Part shown: positions 25,001 through 32,543 of the stretch, piece after piece
Layout: every line of letters starts with the position of its first letter
How positions within the stretch are numbered: the first letter of the stretch is position 1
Source: CAYNTS01 sp964400495
Lineage (GTDB): Bacteria > Fidelibacterota > Marinisomatia > SCGC-AAA003-L08 > D37C17
Length of the DNA stretch: 34,523 nt
NCBI GenBank assembly: GCA_964400495.1
Contig: CAYNTS010000018.1
Coordinates: 1-34,523, forward strand
Direction: 5' to 3'
Program-made: the position numbers and the translations under genes
Notes under the pieces: generated by a model
What the model was told of the DNA's origin: nothing
The model's input: the letters and a program-made list of their open reading frames with translations, nothing else
Databases searched by the model: none

Positions 25001-26565
25001 GTGGTCCATCTCCAATTGTTGCAGTTTTTTGGGATGATTTAAAAACAACAAGTGGTTCTGGTGTGTATTATTATTACAATGTGGTTCAAGATTATGTGGT
25101 GATTGAATGGTCAGATGTTAGGACATATTTTGATAATTCCCATGAGTCATTTCAAATAATTTTATATGATTCTGAATTTAATACCCCAACGGGTGATGAT
25201 GAAATGAAGCTCCAATATAAAGATTTTAATAATACAAGTGTGGGGGATTATCCTGTTGGAAACTACGATGGTGCTGTAGTTCATGGGGCATATTGCACAG
25301 TAGGAATAGAAGATCAAAATGGAACCGATGGATTGCAATATACTTTTAATGATGAATACCCAATCACTGCTCGTGAACTTGAAGATGGAATGGCATTATT
25401 TATTACCACACAAAACGCATCGTTGTATGCTGTACCAACTGCAGAGTTTAGTGATGATTATTTCTTATTTGAATTAACCAATGATAGTTCAGATTCAGAT
25501 GATTTGATAATTTCAAATATAGGTGAAGATGGTTCAATATTAAATTATGAAATAACTGTTTCTCCATTCGAAAATATGATTGGTGAAGTGGATTATTTTG
25601 GCTATTCATGGTCTCATTCTAATATTCTTGAATATGAAGAATTTGATTGGATTGATATTTCTCAAGACCACACAAATTTGAATACTCTAATTTTTGAAGG
25701 CAATGATGAAGCTCCTTCAGCAGTAGAAATTGGATTTGATTTTCCATTTTATGGAAATAATTATTCACAATGTATAATTAATCCAAATGGGTGGATTGGC
25801 TTTGGAGATGATCATGATGAATGGTATAATGAACCCTTGTTTGATGAAAACTCACCACGAAATGCTATTTTAGCTTTTTGGGATGATATGAATCCTGCTT
25901 CTGAGGATAATCCAGTTGGTGAGGGATATGTGCGTTATGCATCCACAGCTGATTATTTTGTTGTGTGGTATGATCATGTAATTCACTGGTCGAGCAACGA
26001 AAAAATTTATGATTTTCAGATTGTTTTGTATCCCAATGGTGCAATTGATGTGAATTATCGTGAAATGATAGGGGATGTTGCATCAGCAACTGTTGGAATT
26101 GTAGATGCAAATGGTGAAAATGGACAACAAGTTACATTCAACCAAAATTTTATAGAAAATGAACATTCAGTATTATTTAGAACAGCACCAAATTGGTTAG
26201 ATGTTTCATCTCAAACCCCTGAGTTTGAGCAATCAATTCCAGCAAATGAATCTGCAATATATACAGTTACTGCAACATCAATTGATTTGGTTGAAGGTAT
26301 TTACGAAGCATTTATTAATATAAATACAAATACGCTTTTTGATATTAATATTTCTGTAGAATTACAAGTTAATATGAACATTAACCTAGGTGATATTAAC
26401 AATGACACTATTATAAACGTGTTGGATATTGTTCAACTAGTTTCATTTATAATGGGAGATGATATTCCTACTTCTACAGAAGAAATTGCATCAGACTTTA
26501 ATGAAGATGGAATTGTTGATGTGATTGATATTGTGCTAATTGTAAATGTAATAATGGAAGGGTAA
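22063..26565 (+). CDS. Secreted C25 (gingipain-type) family protein with C-terminal dockerin-like repeat
   Basis: The 1500-aa exported protein starts at ATG 22063 after AAGGACT; an earlier ATG at 22033 would spoil the signal peptide (MINKIFFICLIVSITFA). Residues 18-190 resemble a C25 propeptide. About 195-560 are the caspase-like C25 domain, from SILYICGSNL to the cysteine motif TLTCATGSF (C447). Where gingipains have the catalytic GHG, this protein reads RGFYG (417-421), with no histidine. Ig-like beta-domains follow. Two related modules start near residues 888 and 1178; each ends in a pattern like NGWISFG followed by FWDD. Residues 1442-1500 are a dockerin-like double calcium repeat (GDINNDTIINVLD, DFNEDGIVDVID). 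The stop directly abuts that of the convergent MoaD-like gene. Confidence 0.9.
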   Translation: MINKIFFICLIVSITFAKSPFVITEKTNSTTSLTLEIEMPILEKDKGFDVIKSSGLGKTMEEGKPELPIHSAYISIEPGTQFEVEYFVLKSSIVTDVDLYPAQAIDFEKFPNNAIIKNEEFYSNNTNFPDKKLNSSLATFRGIPMQSIEFVPYEYDAKNKTLTVFTKVEFSLTKIQNNAHHPIQRPRSKVFDNIAESFILDYNSNRDDEFQTPSILYICGSNLADHPQMKTLTDWRHLQGYETHVVSTSETGYNTSSIKSYIQNAYDTWENPPEFVCLIGDANGSVAVPTYIVGQTGWYGAQGEGDFPYTLLEGDDLLPEVIIGRMSVRSSSEFVTVVNKIIGYERAYAGEMDWVESVALVGDPYDSGISTVITNEYIEQLLENYGMEDIRTKYSGSNFDSWMQDQINDGVSYLNYRGFYGFSGFTENEVNGLSNGYKLPFITTLTCATGSFEEENTCIIEDLFRAGTSVNPKGGVAVIGTAQPYTHTAFNNIVDMGIYEGIFIHNAQTAGEALVYGKLALLETYPHDPNGNVYYFSTWNNLMGDPATQLWTDNPKNLYLEHEPILNNGSNFIQFTVTNDHGYPVEDAKITLVKGDDEIFDSQFANANGIVSFNLEYTNTGEVNVLATCQNCIPEESSFNILSDLPILTINESTISLTDNGNNDGVWNAGEFVSIDFTIENESNDELNDVTISVQSNSSYIFLNNDELFIDSILGNSFYNAQLSIGTSNTNTPDMENSELIIQIESSGMSWFYHLSIPVANGYVEISKQIIADENNNGILDRGETVELDVSMVNLGSIALSSINGEINYQGSDLEFSETHFNWSNLNSGQSTTSTNSIQVTSTTEIINGTVISIPVQISTSEGYSTTSFFQLEIGEVSVNDPLGPDNYGYYIYDSGDDLYEQAPVYEWVEIEPALGGNGVELDISDNGNNQDESMTVDLPFTFTFYGIDYNEITVCSNGWISFGETPMESFRNYTLPGPGGPSPIVAVFWDDLKTTSGSGVYYYYNVVQDYVVIEWSDVRTYFDNSHESFQIILYDSEFNTPTGDDEMKLQYKDFNNTSVGDYPVGNYDGAVVHGAYCTVGIEDQNGTDGLQYTFNDEYPITARELEDGMALFITTQNASLYAVPTAEFSDDYFLFELTNDSSDSDDLIISNIGEDGSILNYEITVSPFENMIGEVDYFGYSWSHSNILEYEEFDWIDISQDHTNLNTLIFEGNDEAPSAVEIGFDFPFYGNNYSQCIINPNGWIGFGDDHDEWYNEPLFDENSPRNAILAFWDDMNPASEDNPVGEGYVRYASTADYFVVWYDHVIHWSSNEKIYDFQIVLYPNGAIDVNYREMIGDVASATVGIVDANGENGQQVTFNQNFIENEHSVLFRTAPNWLDVSSQTPEFEQSIPANESAIYTVTATSIDLVEGIYEAFININTNTLFDINISVELQVNMNINLGDINNDTIINVLDIVQLVSFIMGDDIPTSTEEIASDFNEDGIVDVIDIVLIVNVIMEG

Positions 26566-26826
26566 TCACCCACCACTGAGTGCTGTGATGATATGTATTT
26601 CATCATCAGTATAAACAACATTATTTATTGAATAGATTTGTTCAGTATTGATAAATATTTTAATATGTGGTCGAATTTTTCCTTGTTCATCGATTATTCT
26701 AAATGTGATTCCAGAAAATTGATTGTTCAAATCTTTTAAAACCAAATTTATTGTCTCCCCATTTACACTAACTTTTTTCTGCATATTTGTGTAACCTAGT
26801 AATGGAGAAGGGATGTGGACAATCAT
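26566..26826 (-). CDS. MoaD/ThiS-like ubiquitin-fold protein ending in Gly-Gly
   Basis: The 86-aa protein begins MIVHIPSPLLGYT and ends ALSGG, with the free C-terminal diglycine that sulfur-carrier and ubiquitin-like proteins need for adenylation. The middle (ITFRIIDEQGKIRPHIKIFIN, written here in parts: FRIIDEQGKIRPH, IKIFIN) fits the MoaD beta-grasp fold. The frame is open upstream to 26889, but ATG 26826 gives the family N terminus. It overlaps the stop of the propeller gene in an ATGA, so translation is coupled. No moaE, moaA, thiG, thiF or moeB is in the window, so molybdopterin or thiamine synthesis is not indicated by context. A role with the propeller protein is the simplest reading. 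Confidence 0.85.
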   Translation of the reverse strand: MIVHIPSPLLGYTNMQKKVSVNGETINLVLKDLNNQFSGITFRIIDEQGKIRPHIKIFINTEQIYSINNVVYTDDEIHIITALSGG

Positions 26827-27995
26827 TTTGGGATATATCCAATTTCTAACGAATAAATATAGGGTAAGTGAATAGTCAGTTGTCTCCAACTATTTCCTTC
26901 ATTATCACTTACCCAAATTGTACCACTACTTGTACCAAGATATAATCCTACTGAATCTAAATGGTCATGGGTCATGGCTTGGCGAAGTACTGTGAACCAC
27001 GCCTGCCTTAGAGGTAACCCAACATCTTGACGGTACCATGAATCACCTGCGTCATTCGAGCAATAGACTGCAGGGTGGCCATCTGGGCTTACACGTGGCC
27101 ACACATCGGTTCCGTCCATAGGAAATACCCAAATTGTATTAGGGTCGCGTGGATGAACTGTAATTGGGAATCCAATATCTCCAATATCATCTGGCATATT
27201 ATCGCCAATTCGTTCCCATGATTTACTTGGACGATTAATTCTATAAATTCCGCAATGATTTTGTTGGTACAATCTATCAGGAGAATCTGGATTAAATGCT
27301 ACACAGTGAGGGTCTTGACCAAACTCTGGAGTTGGACCTGGAATAAAATCTGCAACCACACCTTTATTGAGTGGATTCCACGAATCACCTTGGTCTAAAG
27401 ATTCAAATGTTCCACCGCCAGACATACTGATGTACATGTGGTTTTTATCACGAGGGTCAATTAAAATGGAATGTAGTTTGGGGCCATCTGGTGTTCCATC
27501 ACCCATTCCACCTATCCATTCTGAACGCATTGGGTTTTTGTTAAAACCATCAACTCCTACCCAATTATTTCCAGTATCCTCTGATCTAAATAATCCCTGG
27601 GGTGATGTTCCTGCATACCATACATTTGGTTCAGAATGATGCCCAGGAGTTAACCAAAATGTATGGTCAACAACAAGCGAATCATCATCTGATTGATGAA
27701 ATGCGGGTGGTGTTTTGGCTTCTCCCCATGTTTTACCTAAAGTGGTTGAACAATAAATTGTTGGCCCTAAATGTCCTGTTTTTGCAGACACTAAAATAGT
27801 TTTATTATCACGGGGATCCATAACCATATGGTGAACAATTGAACCCAAAAAATGAGGTCCATTTACTTCCCAATGCAATCGATTATGATTGGAGTAGTAT
27901 ATGAATGCCCCTTTTTTTGTACCGACAAGAAGTGCTATTTCTGAAACATCTTCATGAGTATATAATTGCTTTGTTTTTTCTTGAGCTAATGGCAT
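26823..27995 (-). CDS. BNR/sortilin-type beta-propeller protein, apparently cytosolic
   Basis: The 390-aa protein has repeated Asp-box motifs (STTLGKTWG, SEDTGNNWVG, SLDQGDSWN, SNDAGDSWY, SDNEGNSW), each closing a propeller blade. Such proteins are often labelled sialidase or glycosyl hydrolase. There is no signal peptide, and I see none of the sialidase arginine triad. Between the blades are unusual His/Cys patches (IVHHMVMDPRD, TPGHHSEPNVW, QDPHCVAF, QQNHCGIYR) that could build a metal or catalytic site. The ATG follows AGGGGATA. The MoaD-like gene overlaps its stop. My memory of other genomes is that this gene pair recurs in Proteobacteria and Actinobacteria, but I cannot check that here. 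The function is unknown. Confidence 0.82.
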   Translation of the reverse strand: MPLAQEKTKQLYTHEDVSEIALLVGTKKGAFIYYSNHNRLHWEVNGPHFLGSIVHHMVMDPRDNKTILVSAKTGHLGPTIYCSTTLGKTWGEAKTPPAFHQSDDDSLVVDHTFWLTPGHHSEPNVWYAGTSPQGLFRSEDTGNNWVGVDGFNKNPMRSEWIGGMGDGTPDGPKLHSILIDPRDKNHMYISMSGGGTFESLDQGDSWNPLNKGVVADFIPGPTPEFGQDPHCVAFNPDSPDRLYQQNHCGIYRINRPSKSWERIGDNMPDDIGDIGFPITVHPRDPNTIWVFPMDGTDVWPRVSPDGHPAVYCSNDAGDSWYRQDVGLPLRQAWFTVLRQAMTHDHLDSVGLYLGTSSGTIWVSDNEGNSWRQLTIHLPYIYSLEIGYIPK

Positions 27996-28066
27996 TTCAA
28001 TATCCCCTTAATTGATATTTGAATATAGCAATAAAAAGAAAAATGAAAAAAGAAAAATAGAATATA

Positions 28067-28411
28067 TTAAATAATATGGTCAAAATATGAACAAAAGGAA
28101 CGCCTAAAACCATTAATATCGTCTTCATGAAGTTGTCCAATTTTCTTAACGATTATATGTGAGGAAATTGATGCAAATTTCATTCGTAACATAGTTGGTT
28201 TAGGCAAGCTAGATTCTTCCCACTTTTCAATATGAAAATCACCAGTTCGTTTGGGTGACACTAAATTACTTGTCATAAATGCAATTAATATATCAAAATT
28301 TTGTTGATTGGATTCGTTTTGCGATATAACAAGTCCAGGACGTTTTTTATTAATTGATAAATCAGTAAATGGGAAAGGTATTAAAACAATATCCCAACAA
28401 TTATAAGTCAT
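28067..28411 (-). CDS. PemK/MazF-like toxin (endoribonuclease family)
   Basis: The 114-aa protein has the fold markers of the PemK/MazF family. WDIVLIPFPFTD is at the N terminus, and KKRPGLVIS carries the conserved Arg-Pro. TSNLVSPKRTGDFHIE lies in the middle, and LRMKFASISSHIIVKKIGQL matches the K..I..l....i.kkiG.l pattern of the end. MazF toxins cut mRNA at short sequences. I use ATG 28411, although the frame is open to 28540, because the family starts just before WDIV and the upstream part is antitoxin coding sequence in another frame. It overlaps the antitoxin gene by 11 bp. Confidence 0.85.
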   Translation of the reverse strand: MTYNCWDIVLIPFPFTDLSINKKRPGLVISQNESNQQNFDILIAFMTSNLVSPKRTGDFHIEKWEESSLPKPTMLRMKFASISSHIIVKKIGQLHEDDINGFRRSFCSYFDHII

Positions 28412-28643
28412 TATATACCTCATCTTCATCATTATCCCATTCGGAAAATGCAGGTTCAGAAATTGACATAATTCCTTGAAGTTCATTTTCAGACAACACA
28501 CTTTTATACTGTTCTTTGTGAGATTTGACATAATCATCAATCCATGATTCTATCAAAAATCCAATTGTTTTATCTTCGACAGCACTAATTATTTTTAATA
28601 ATCTTCTTTTTTCATCTTTAATTCTAATGCTTAAAATACTCAT
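28401..28643 (-). CDS. Antitoxin partner of the PemK/MazF-like toxin
   Basis: The 80-aa acidic protein starts with MSILSIRIKDEKRRLLKII, like the strand and helix of a ribbon-helix-helix DNA-binding antitoxin. The C-terminal half (SEPAFSEWDNDEDEVYNDL) is acidic and aromatic, as expected for a disordered toxin-wrapping tail. AGGAGAAA precedes its ATG. Antitoxin first, overlapping toxin second, is the normal order. The identity rests on context and general features, not on a named family. Confidence 0.75.
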   Translation of the reverse strand: MSILSIRIKDEKRRLLKIISAVEDKTIGFLIESWIDDYVKSHKEQYKSVLSENELQGIMSISEPAFSEWDNDEDEVYNDL

Positions 28644-28663
28644 ATTTTCTCCTAAATGTAATA

Positions 28664-28678
28664 ATTACTACAAGTAAT
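28664..28678. promoter_or_regulatory. Palindromic operator candidate for the toxin-antitoxin operon
   Basis: The perfect inverted repeat ATTACT-ACA-AGTAAT lies 21 bp before the antitoxin ATG. Ribbon-helix-helix antitoxins usually repress their own promoter through such a palindrome. Its place over the likely promoter supports this; no binding data are available. Confidence 0.45.
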
Positions 28679-28741
28679 ATAGTATTAAACAATCAATACA
28701 TTCAATAAAAATTAAATAGAATCGATTTTAACCCAAGAAAT

Positions 28742-28774
28742 AAAAAAGGGGTCATCCCAAAAGGAACAACCCCT
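28742..28774 (-). terminator. Rho-independent terminator of the pnt operon
   Basis: On the minus strand AGGGGT and ACCCCT (28769-28774 with 28747-28752) form a stem that extends partly inward. A run of six T follows. It lies 22 bp after pntB. Confidence 0.8.
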
Positions 28775-28795
28775 GTAAGAAGAAAGGAGGAAAAA

Positions 28796-30217
28796 TTAAT
28801 CTTCTTTTAAAGTTTCAACAAATTGAGATACTGTAGCTTTTGCATCGCCAAATACCATATAGTTATTATCATAACCGAACAATTCGTTGCCAATACCAGC
28901 AAACCCAGGATTCATAGAACGTTTCAATACGAATGTTGTTTTAGCATAATCAACATTTAATATTGGCATTCCATAAATTGGACTAGATTCGTCATGACGA
29001 GCTGCAGGATTTACCACATCATTTGCACCAATAATCAGGGCAACATCAGCAGATGCAAATTCATCATTAATTTCGTCCATATCAAACAATTTGTCGTATG
29101 AAATATTAGCTTCTGCAAGCAATACATTCATGTGTCCTGGCATTCGTCCTGCAACTGGATGTACAGCAAATTTCACTTCTACGCCTTCACTTTCAAGTTC
29201 GTCTGCTAGTTTTCGTACTTCATGCTGAGCTTGTGCAACAGCCATTCCATACCCAGGCACAATAATCACCGATCCAGCAGCTTGCATAGTAAATGCAGCG
29301 TTTTCTGCACTCATTTCTTTAACAGTACCACCTGATTTAGTAGTCGCTTGCTGTGTAGATTCATCAACTTTACCAAACGCACTAAATAGTACATTGCCAA
29401 GTGAACGATTCATACCTTTACACATGATATTTGTGAGGAATATTCCAGATGCACCAACCAAAGCACCACTTACGATTAATGCTTGATTACCAAGTACAAA
29501 TCCTGTTGCAGCAGCAGCAATACCAGAATATGAGTTAAGTAAGGAAATTACGACAGGCATATCTGCACCACCAATTGGAATGACTGATAGAATACCTAGT
29601 AATAGACCTACACCTAAAATAACATAAAATGCATTCATGTTTTCTGGATTTATTACAAAGAAATAAGATGCAATTACTACTCCAACTAAAATAAGGAGAT
29701 TAATTATATTTTGCCCTGGGTAAGTTATAGGTTGTCCACTAATTTTACCTTGCAATTTACCCCATGCAATAAAACTACCTGTGAATGTTAATGAACCAAT
29801 TATTACAGATAAAACAATGGTTACCATTGTAGTAGTTAAATCACTATTATTTCGTGCAAGTTCATCTAAGTATGCTTGTTTACCATTTAGGTATTTAAAC
29901 AATTCAGCGGAAGCAACTAAAGCAGATGCACCACCACCAAAACCGTTGAATATTGCAACCATTTCTGGCATTGAAGTCATAGCAACTTTAACAGCAGAAA
30001 ATGCCCCAATAATTGCACCAACTAAAATACCTCCAATTACCCATTCAAGTGGGATTGCATCCATTTTGAATAATGTTGCAATAATGGCAATCAACATACC
30101 AACTGCAGAAAGAAAATTTCCTTGACGTGCAGTATTAACCTTACCAAGTCGTTTAATACCTAAAATAAAGAGTATTGCGGAAACGATATATGAAATCAAA
30201 ATTAAATTAGAACTCAT
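28796..30217 (-). CDS. pntB: NAD(P) transhydrogenase subunit beta
   Basis: PntB is the inner-membrane and NADP-binding half of proton-translocating transhydrogenase, which uses the proton gradient to make NADPH from NADH. The first 265 or so residues hold the membrane helices (GFGGGASALVASAE, VIPIGGADMPVVISLLNSYSG). The C-terminal domain III has the NADP site VPGYGMAVAQAQHEV, the HPVAGRMPGHMNVLLAEA segment and GANDVVNPAA. The length of 473 aa is normal. It overlaps pntAB by one base. Confidence 0.97.
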   Translation of the reverse strand: MSSNLILISYIVSAILFILGIKRLGKVNTARQGNFLSAVGMLIAIIATLFKMDAIPLEWVIGGILVGAIIGAFSAVKVAMTSMPEMVAIFNGFGGGASALVASAELFKYLNGKQAYLDELARNNSDLTTTMVTIVLSVIIGSLTFTGSFIAWGKLQGKISGQPITYPGQNIINLLILVGVVIASYFFVINPENMNAFYVILGVGLLLGILSVIPIGGADMPVVISLLNSYSGIAAAATGFVLGNQALIVSGALVGASGIFLTNIMCKGMNRSLGNVLFSAFGKVDESTQQATTKSGGTVKEMSAENAAFTMQAAGSVIIVPGYGMAVAQAQHEVRKLADELESEGVEVKFAVHPVAGRMPGHMNVLLAEANISYDKLFDMDEINDEFASADVALIIGANDVVNPAARHDESSPIYGMPILNVDYAKTTFVLKRSMNPGFAGIGNELFGYDNNYMVFGDAKATVSQFVETLKED

Positions 30218-30507
30218 TATTTATTTCCTTTCTTTTTGAACATTTTAAGCATTCTATCGGTAACCAAGTACCCACCGACCACATTAATTGTACCAAATAC
30301 AATTGCAAAAAAACCAAGGATAGCTAGTAGTTTATCATTTCCGCTTGCACCTACAGCAAGCAATGCACCTACTATTGTAATCCCAGAAATTGCATTAGAC
30401 CCAGACATAAGTGGAGTATGAAGTTGAGGAGGAACTTTCCCAATCAACTCAGCACCTGCGAATGTTGCAAGTACAGCAATAAAAATTAATCCAATTAATT
30501 GTTCCAT
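30217..30507 (-). CDS. pntAB: NAD(P) transhydrogenase subunit alpha, membrane part (alpha-2)
   Basis: The 96-aa hydrophobic protein has three membrane helices and the family segments HTPLMSGSNAISGITIVGAL and FFAIVFGTINVVGGYLVTDRML. In E. coli this is the C-terminal part of PntA. Here it is a separate gene, as in many other bacteria. It lies between pntAA and pntB with one-base overlaps on each side. Confidence 0.95.
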   Translation of the reverse strand: MEQLIGLIFIAVLATFAGAELIGKVPPQLHTPLMSGSNAISGITIVGALLAVGASGNDKLLAILGFFAIVFGTINVVGGYLVTDRMLKMFKKKGNK

Positions 30508-31634
30508 TAGTTTGCTCCTTCAATTATATTTTTTGTCATTTCATGCACAATATTACCTTCATGAGTAACTACACATCCTTTAGTAATATCATTTTCAAAA
30601 TCAACTTGCAATGCATCCTCTTTGATAATATCTGAAAGTAGTTTCGCCAAATTTTTTGATAGCATCAAACTTGCATGCGTTGGTACTTGGGCAGGTAGAT
30701 TAAGCCGACCGTCAACTGTAACACCCTCAATTTGTACAACTTCACCCGGTTTTGTAAGCTCACAGTTCCCGCCATTTTCAGCAGCCATATCAATAATGCA
30801 TGATCCCGATTGCATATCTTTCACCATATAATCTTTAATTAGTATGGGTGCTGGTTTTCCAAAAATTAATGCTGTTGTGATAATAACATCTACACGCTTT
30901 GCAGCTTCATGCAATAATTCCATTTCTTTACGGATAAATTCTTCATTCATTTCGACAGCATAACCACTATCAGTTTCTGATGAATCATCTAAGTCCATAT
31001 ACAAGAATTTAGCACCCAACGACTCAACTTGTTCTCTTGCAGCAGGTCGAACATCAAATGCTTCCACTTTAGCACCTAATCTGCTAGCAGTTGCAATTGC
31101 TTGTAACCCAGCAACACCTGCACCAAGAACCAAAACCGTTGATGGTTTAATTGTGCCAGCAGGAGTCATTAACATTGGAAAGAATTTTCCAAGATGTGTT
31201 GAGGCATTTAGTACAGCTCGGTAACCACCCACTGTTGCCTGTGAACTTAGCACATCCATTGATTGAGCATAGGTTGTTCTTGGAATTAACTCAAGACAGA
31301 AACTAGTTATTTTTTTATCAGCTAATGCTTTTACTGTAGTATGATTTGTAAATGGAGCCAAAAGTGAAATAAGTGTGGTTCCATCTTTGATTTTATTTAG
31401 TTCTTCTTCACTTGGGGGATTAATTTTTACTAAAATTTCAGCTTCAGAATAGATATTCTCAACAATTATTGCACCAACCGCCTCGTAATCTGCATTTGAA
31501 ACATGAGCACCTTCTCCGGCTCCAGATTCAATTTGAATGGTGATATTATCAGAAACAATTCGCTTTATCTCGGTAGGCATCATGGCTACACGAGTTTCAC
31601 CAGCAAGCGTTTCCTTTGGTATTCCTATTATCAT
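30507..31634 (-). CDS. pntAA: NAD(P) transhydrogenase subunit alpha, NAD-binding part (alpha-1)
   Basis: The 375-aa soluble domain I binds NAD(H). It starts with MIIGIPKETLAGETRVAMMP, shared with alanine dehydrogenases. It has the Rossmann motif GAGVAGLQAIATASRLGA followed by VEAFDVRPAAREQVESLGA, and the GRLNLPAQVPTHASLMLS segment near the end. AAGGAG stands five bases before the ATG. It is the first gene of pntAA-pntAB-pntB. Downstream partners show that this is transhydrogenase and not alanine dehydrogenase. Confidence 0.96.
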   Translation of the reverse strand: MIIGIPKETLAGETRVAMMPTEIKRIVSDNITIQIESGAGEGAHVSNADYEAVGAIIVENIYSEAEILVKINPPSEEELNKIKDGTTLISLLAPFTNHTTVKALADKKITSFCLELIPRTTYAQSMDVLSSQATVGGYRAVLNASTHLGKFFPMLMTPAGTIKPSTVLVLGAGVAGLQAIATASRLGAKVEAFDVRPAAREQVESLGAKFLYMDLDDSSETDSGYAVEMNEEFIRKEMELLHEAAKRVDVIITTALIFGKPAPILIKDYMVKDMQSGSCIIDMAAENGGNCELTKPGEVVQIEGVTVDGRLNLPAQVPTHASLMLSKNLAKLLSDIIKEDALQVDFENDITKGCVVTHEGNIVHEMTKNIIEGAN

Positions 31635-31876
31635 TCTAACTCCTTATTAATGACCATTTATACAGCCCCAAATTTACAAAGGAAAATATATGGCATATAA
31701 GATAAAAAGGTAGAATTTTTTAATAAATATTTAAAATGTAAAGTTAATGCAGTGAAAAGATTGAAAACTGAAAAAGGAGAAAGTGAATCATAATCGCTAT
31801 TTCTGTACATAAACACGAGCATAACCGATATCCCTTGCAACAAATACCAATTTAAGTAATACTTTATTTACTGCTA

Positions 31877-32500
31877 ATGTTAAAAGAATTGAAATATAGG
31901 GAAATATTGACAAGTGAGAAACCAGTGCGTGCTGTTATTGGAATTCATGGATGGAAAGGTAATAAAAATAGCTTCTCACCTATTGTAAAATCTGCAAAAT
32001 TACCCAATACCCATTGGTTTTTGCCTGAAGCTCCATATCCAGTTAAAAATAATAAAAATGAAAAATCGTGGTCATTTGAAATTTCTCCAGGGGTGTGGGA
32101 AGTAGTAGAACCGACTCAATTACTTTCTTTATTTATCCAATCTGAAGTTCTAACAAAATTCAAACCCTGTGATGTTTTTGTAATGGGATTTTCACAAGGA
32201 GCATTGGTCTGCTTTGAGTTTATTTTAAAATTAGATATTGCATTTGGTGGGGTGTTCCCAGTTGCAGGATTTATGAGAGATTCCAAAGCAGACGAATTAA
32301 AAATTCACCCTAATCAACAAAAAACACCCATTTTAATTGGACATGGGAAGTTGGATGAAACAGTGTCTGTTAAAGCGTCAAAATTGGCATTTGAGGCATT
32401 GAAACAACAAGGTGCAAATGTGGACTTACTCCTCTATAATGGGGGGCATAAAGTCGATATACAGTTTGTTCAAAAATTTAGAGAAATAGTTCTAAAATAA
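31877..32500 (+). CDS. Alpha/beta hydrolase of the carboxylesterase/phospholipase type
   Basis: The 207-aa cytosolic esterase-like protein has its oxyanion region at GIHGWKGNK (residues 22-30). The nucleophile S106 is in GFSQG, the acid D160 in GHGKLDETV and H191 in NGGHKV, giving a complete catalytic triad. Length and motif order match the carboxylesterase family related to YpfH and lysophospholipases. The substrate cannot be told from sequence. The ATG has no clear ribosome-binding site, and no neighbour shares its strand. A terminator follows directly. Confidence 0.88.
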   Translation: MLKELKYREILTSEKPVRAVIGIHGWKGNKNSFSPIVKSAKLPNTHWFLPEAPYPVKNNKNEKSWSFEISPGVWEVVEPTQLLSLFIQSEVLTKFKPCDVFVMGFSQGALVCFEFILKLDIAFGGVFPVAGFMRDSKADELKIHPNQQKTPILIGHGKLDETVSVKASKLAFEALKQQGANVDLLLYNGGHKVDIQFVQKFREIVLK

Positions 32501-32526
32501 AAAAAGCCCCATGTGGGGCTTTTTTA
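32501..32526 (+). terminator. Rho-independent terminator after the hydrolase gene
   Basis: A perfect stem AAAAAGCCCC / GGGGCTTTTT with a 4-nt ATGT loop and a T-run. The A-rich side means it can also stop transcription from the cytochrome gene on the other strand. Confidence 0.9.
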
Positions 32527-32543
32527 TTACGCATGAATAAAAT

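Noticed and set aside
26566..26826. A molybdopterin-synthase small subunit (MoaD) in the strict sense
   Set aside because: No other moa or moe gene is nearby, and its coupled partner is a propeller protein. Only the fold and the Gly-Gly end are supported.
26566..26889. A longer 107-aa version of the MoaD-like protein starting at 26889
   Set aside because: The extra 21 residues lie inside the propeller coding sequence and do not match the family start. ATG 26826 in the ATGA overlap fits better.
28067..28540. A 157-aa toxin starting at 28540
   Set aside because: The first 43 residues are the antitoxin coding sequence read in another frame. The family begins at WDIV, just after ATG 28411.
31658..31843. 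A short minus-strand frame between pntAA and the hydrolase gene
   Set aside because: It has no ribosome-binding site or recognisable pattern and covers the region where two divergent promoters are needed.
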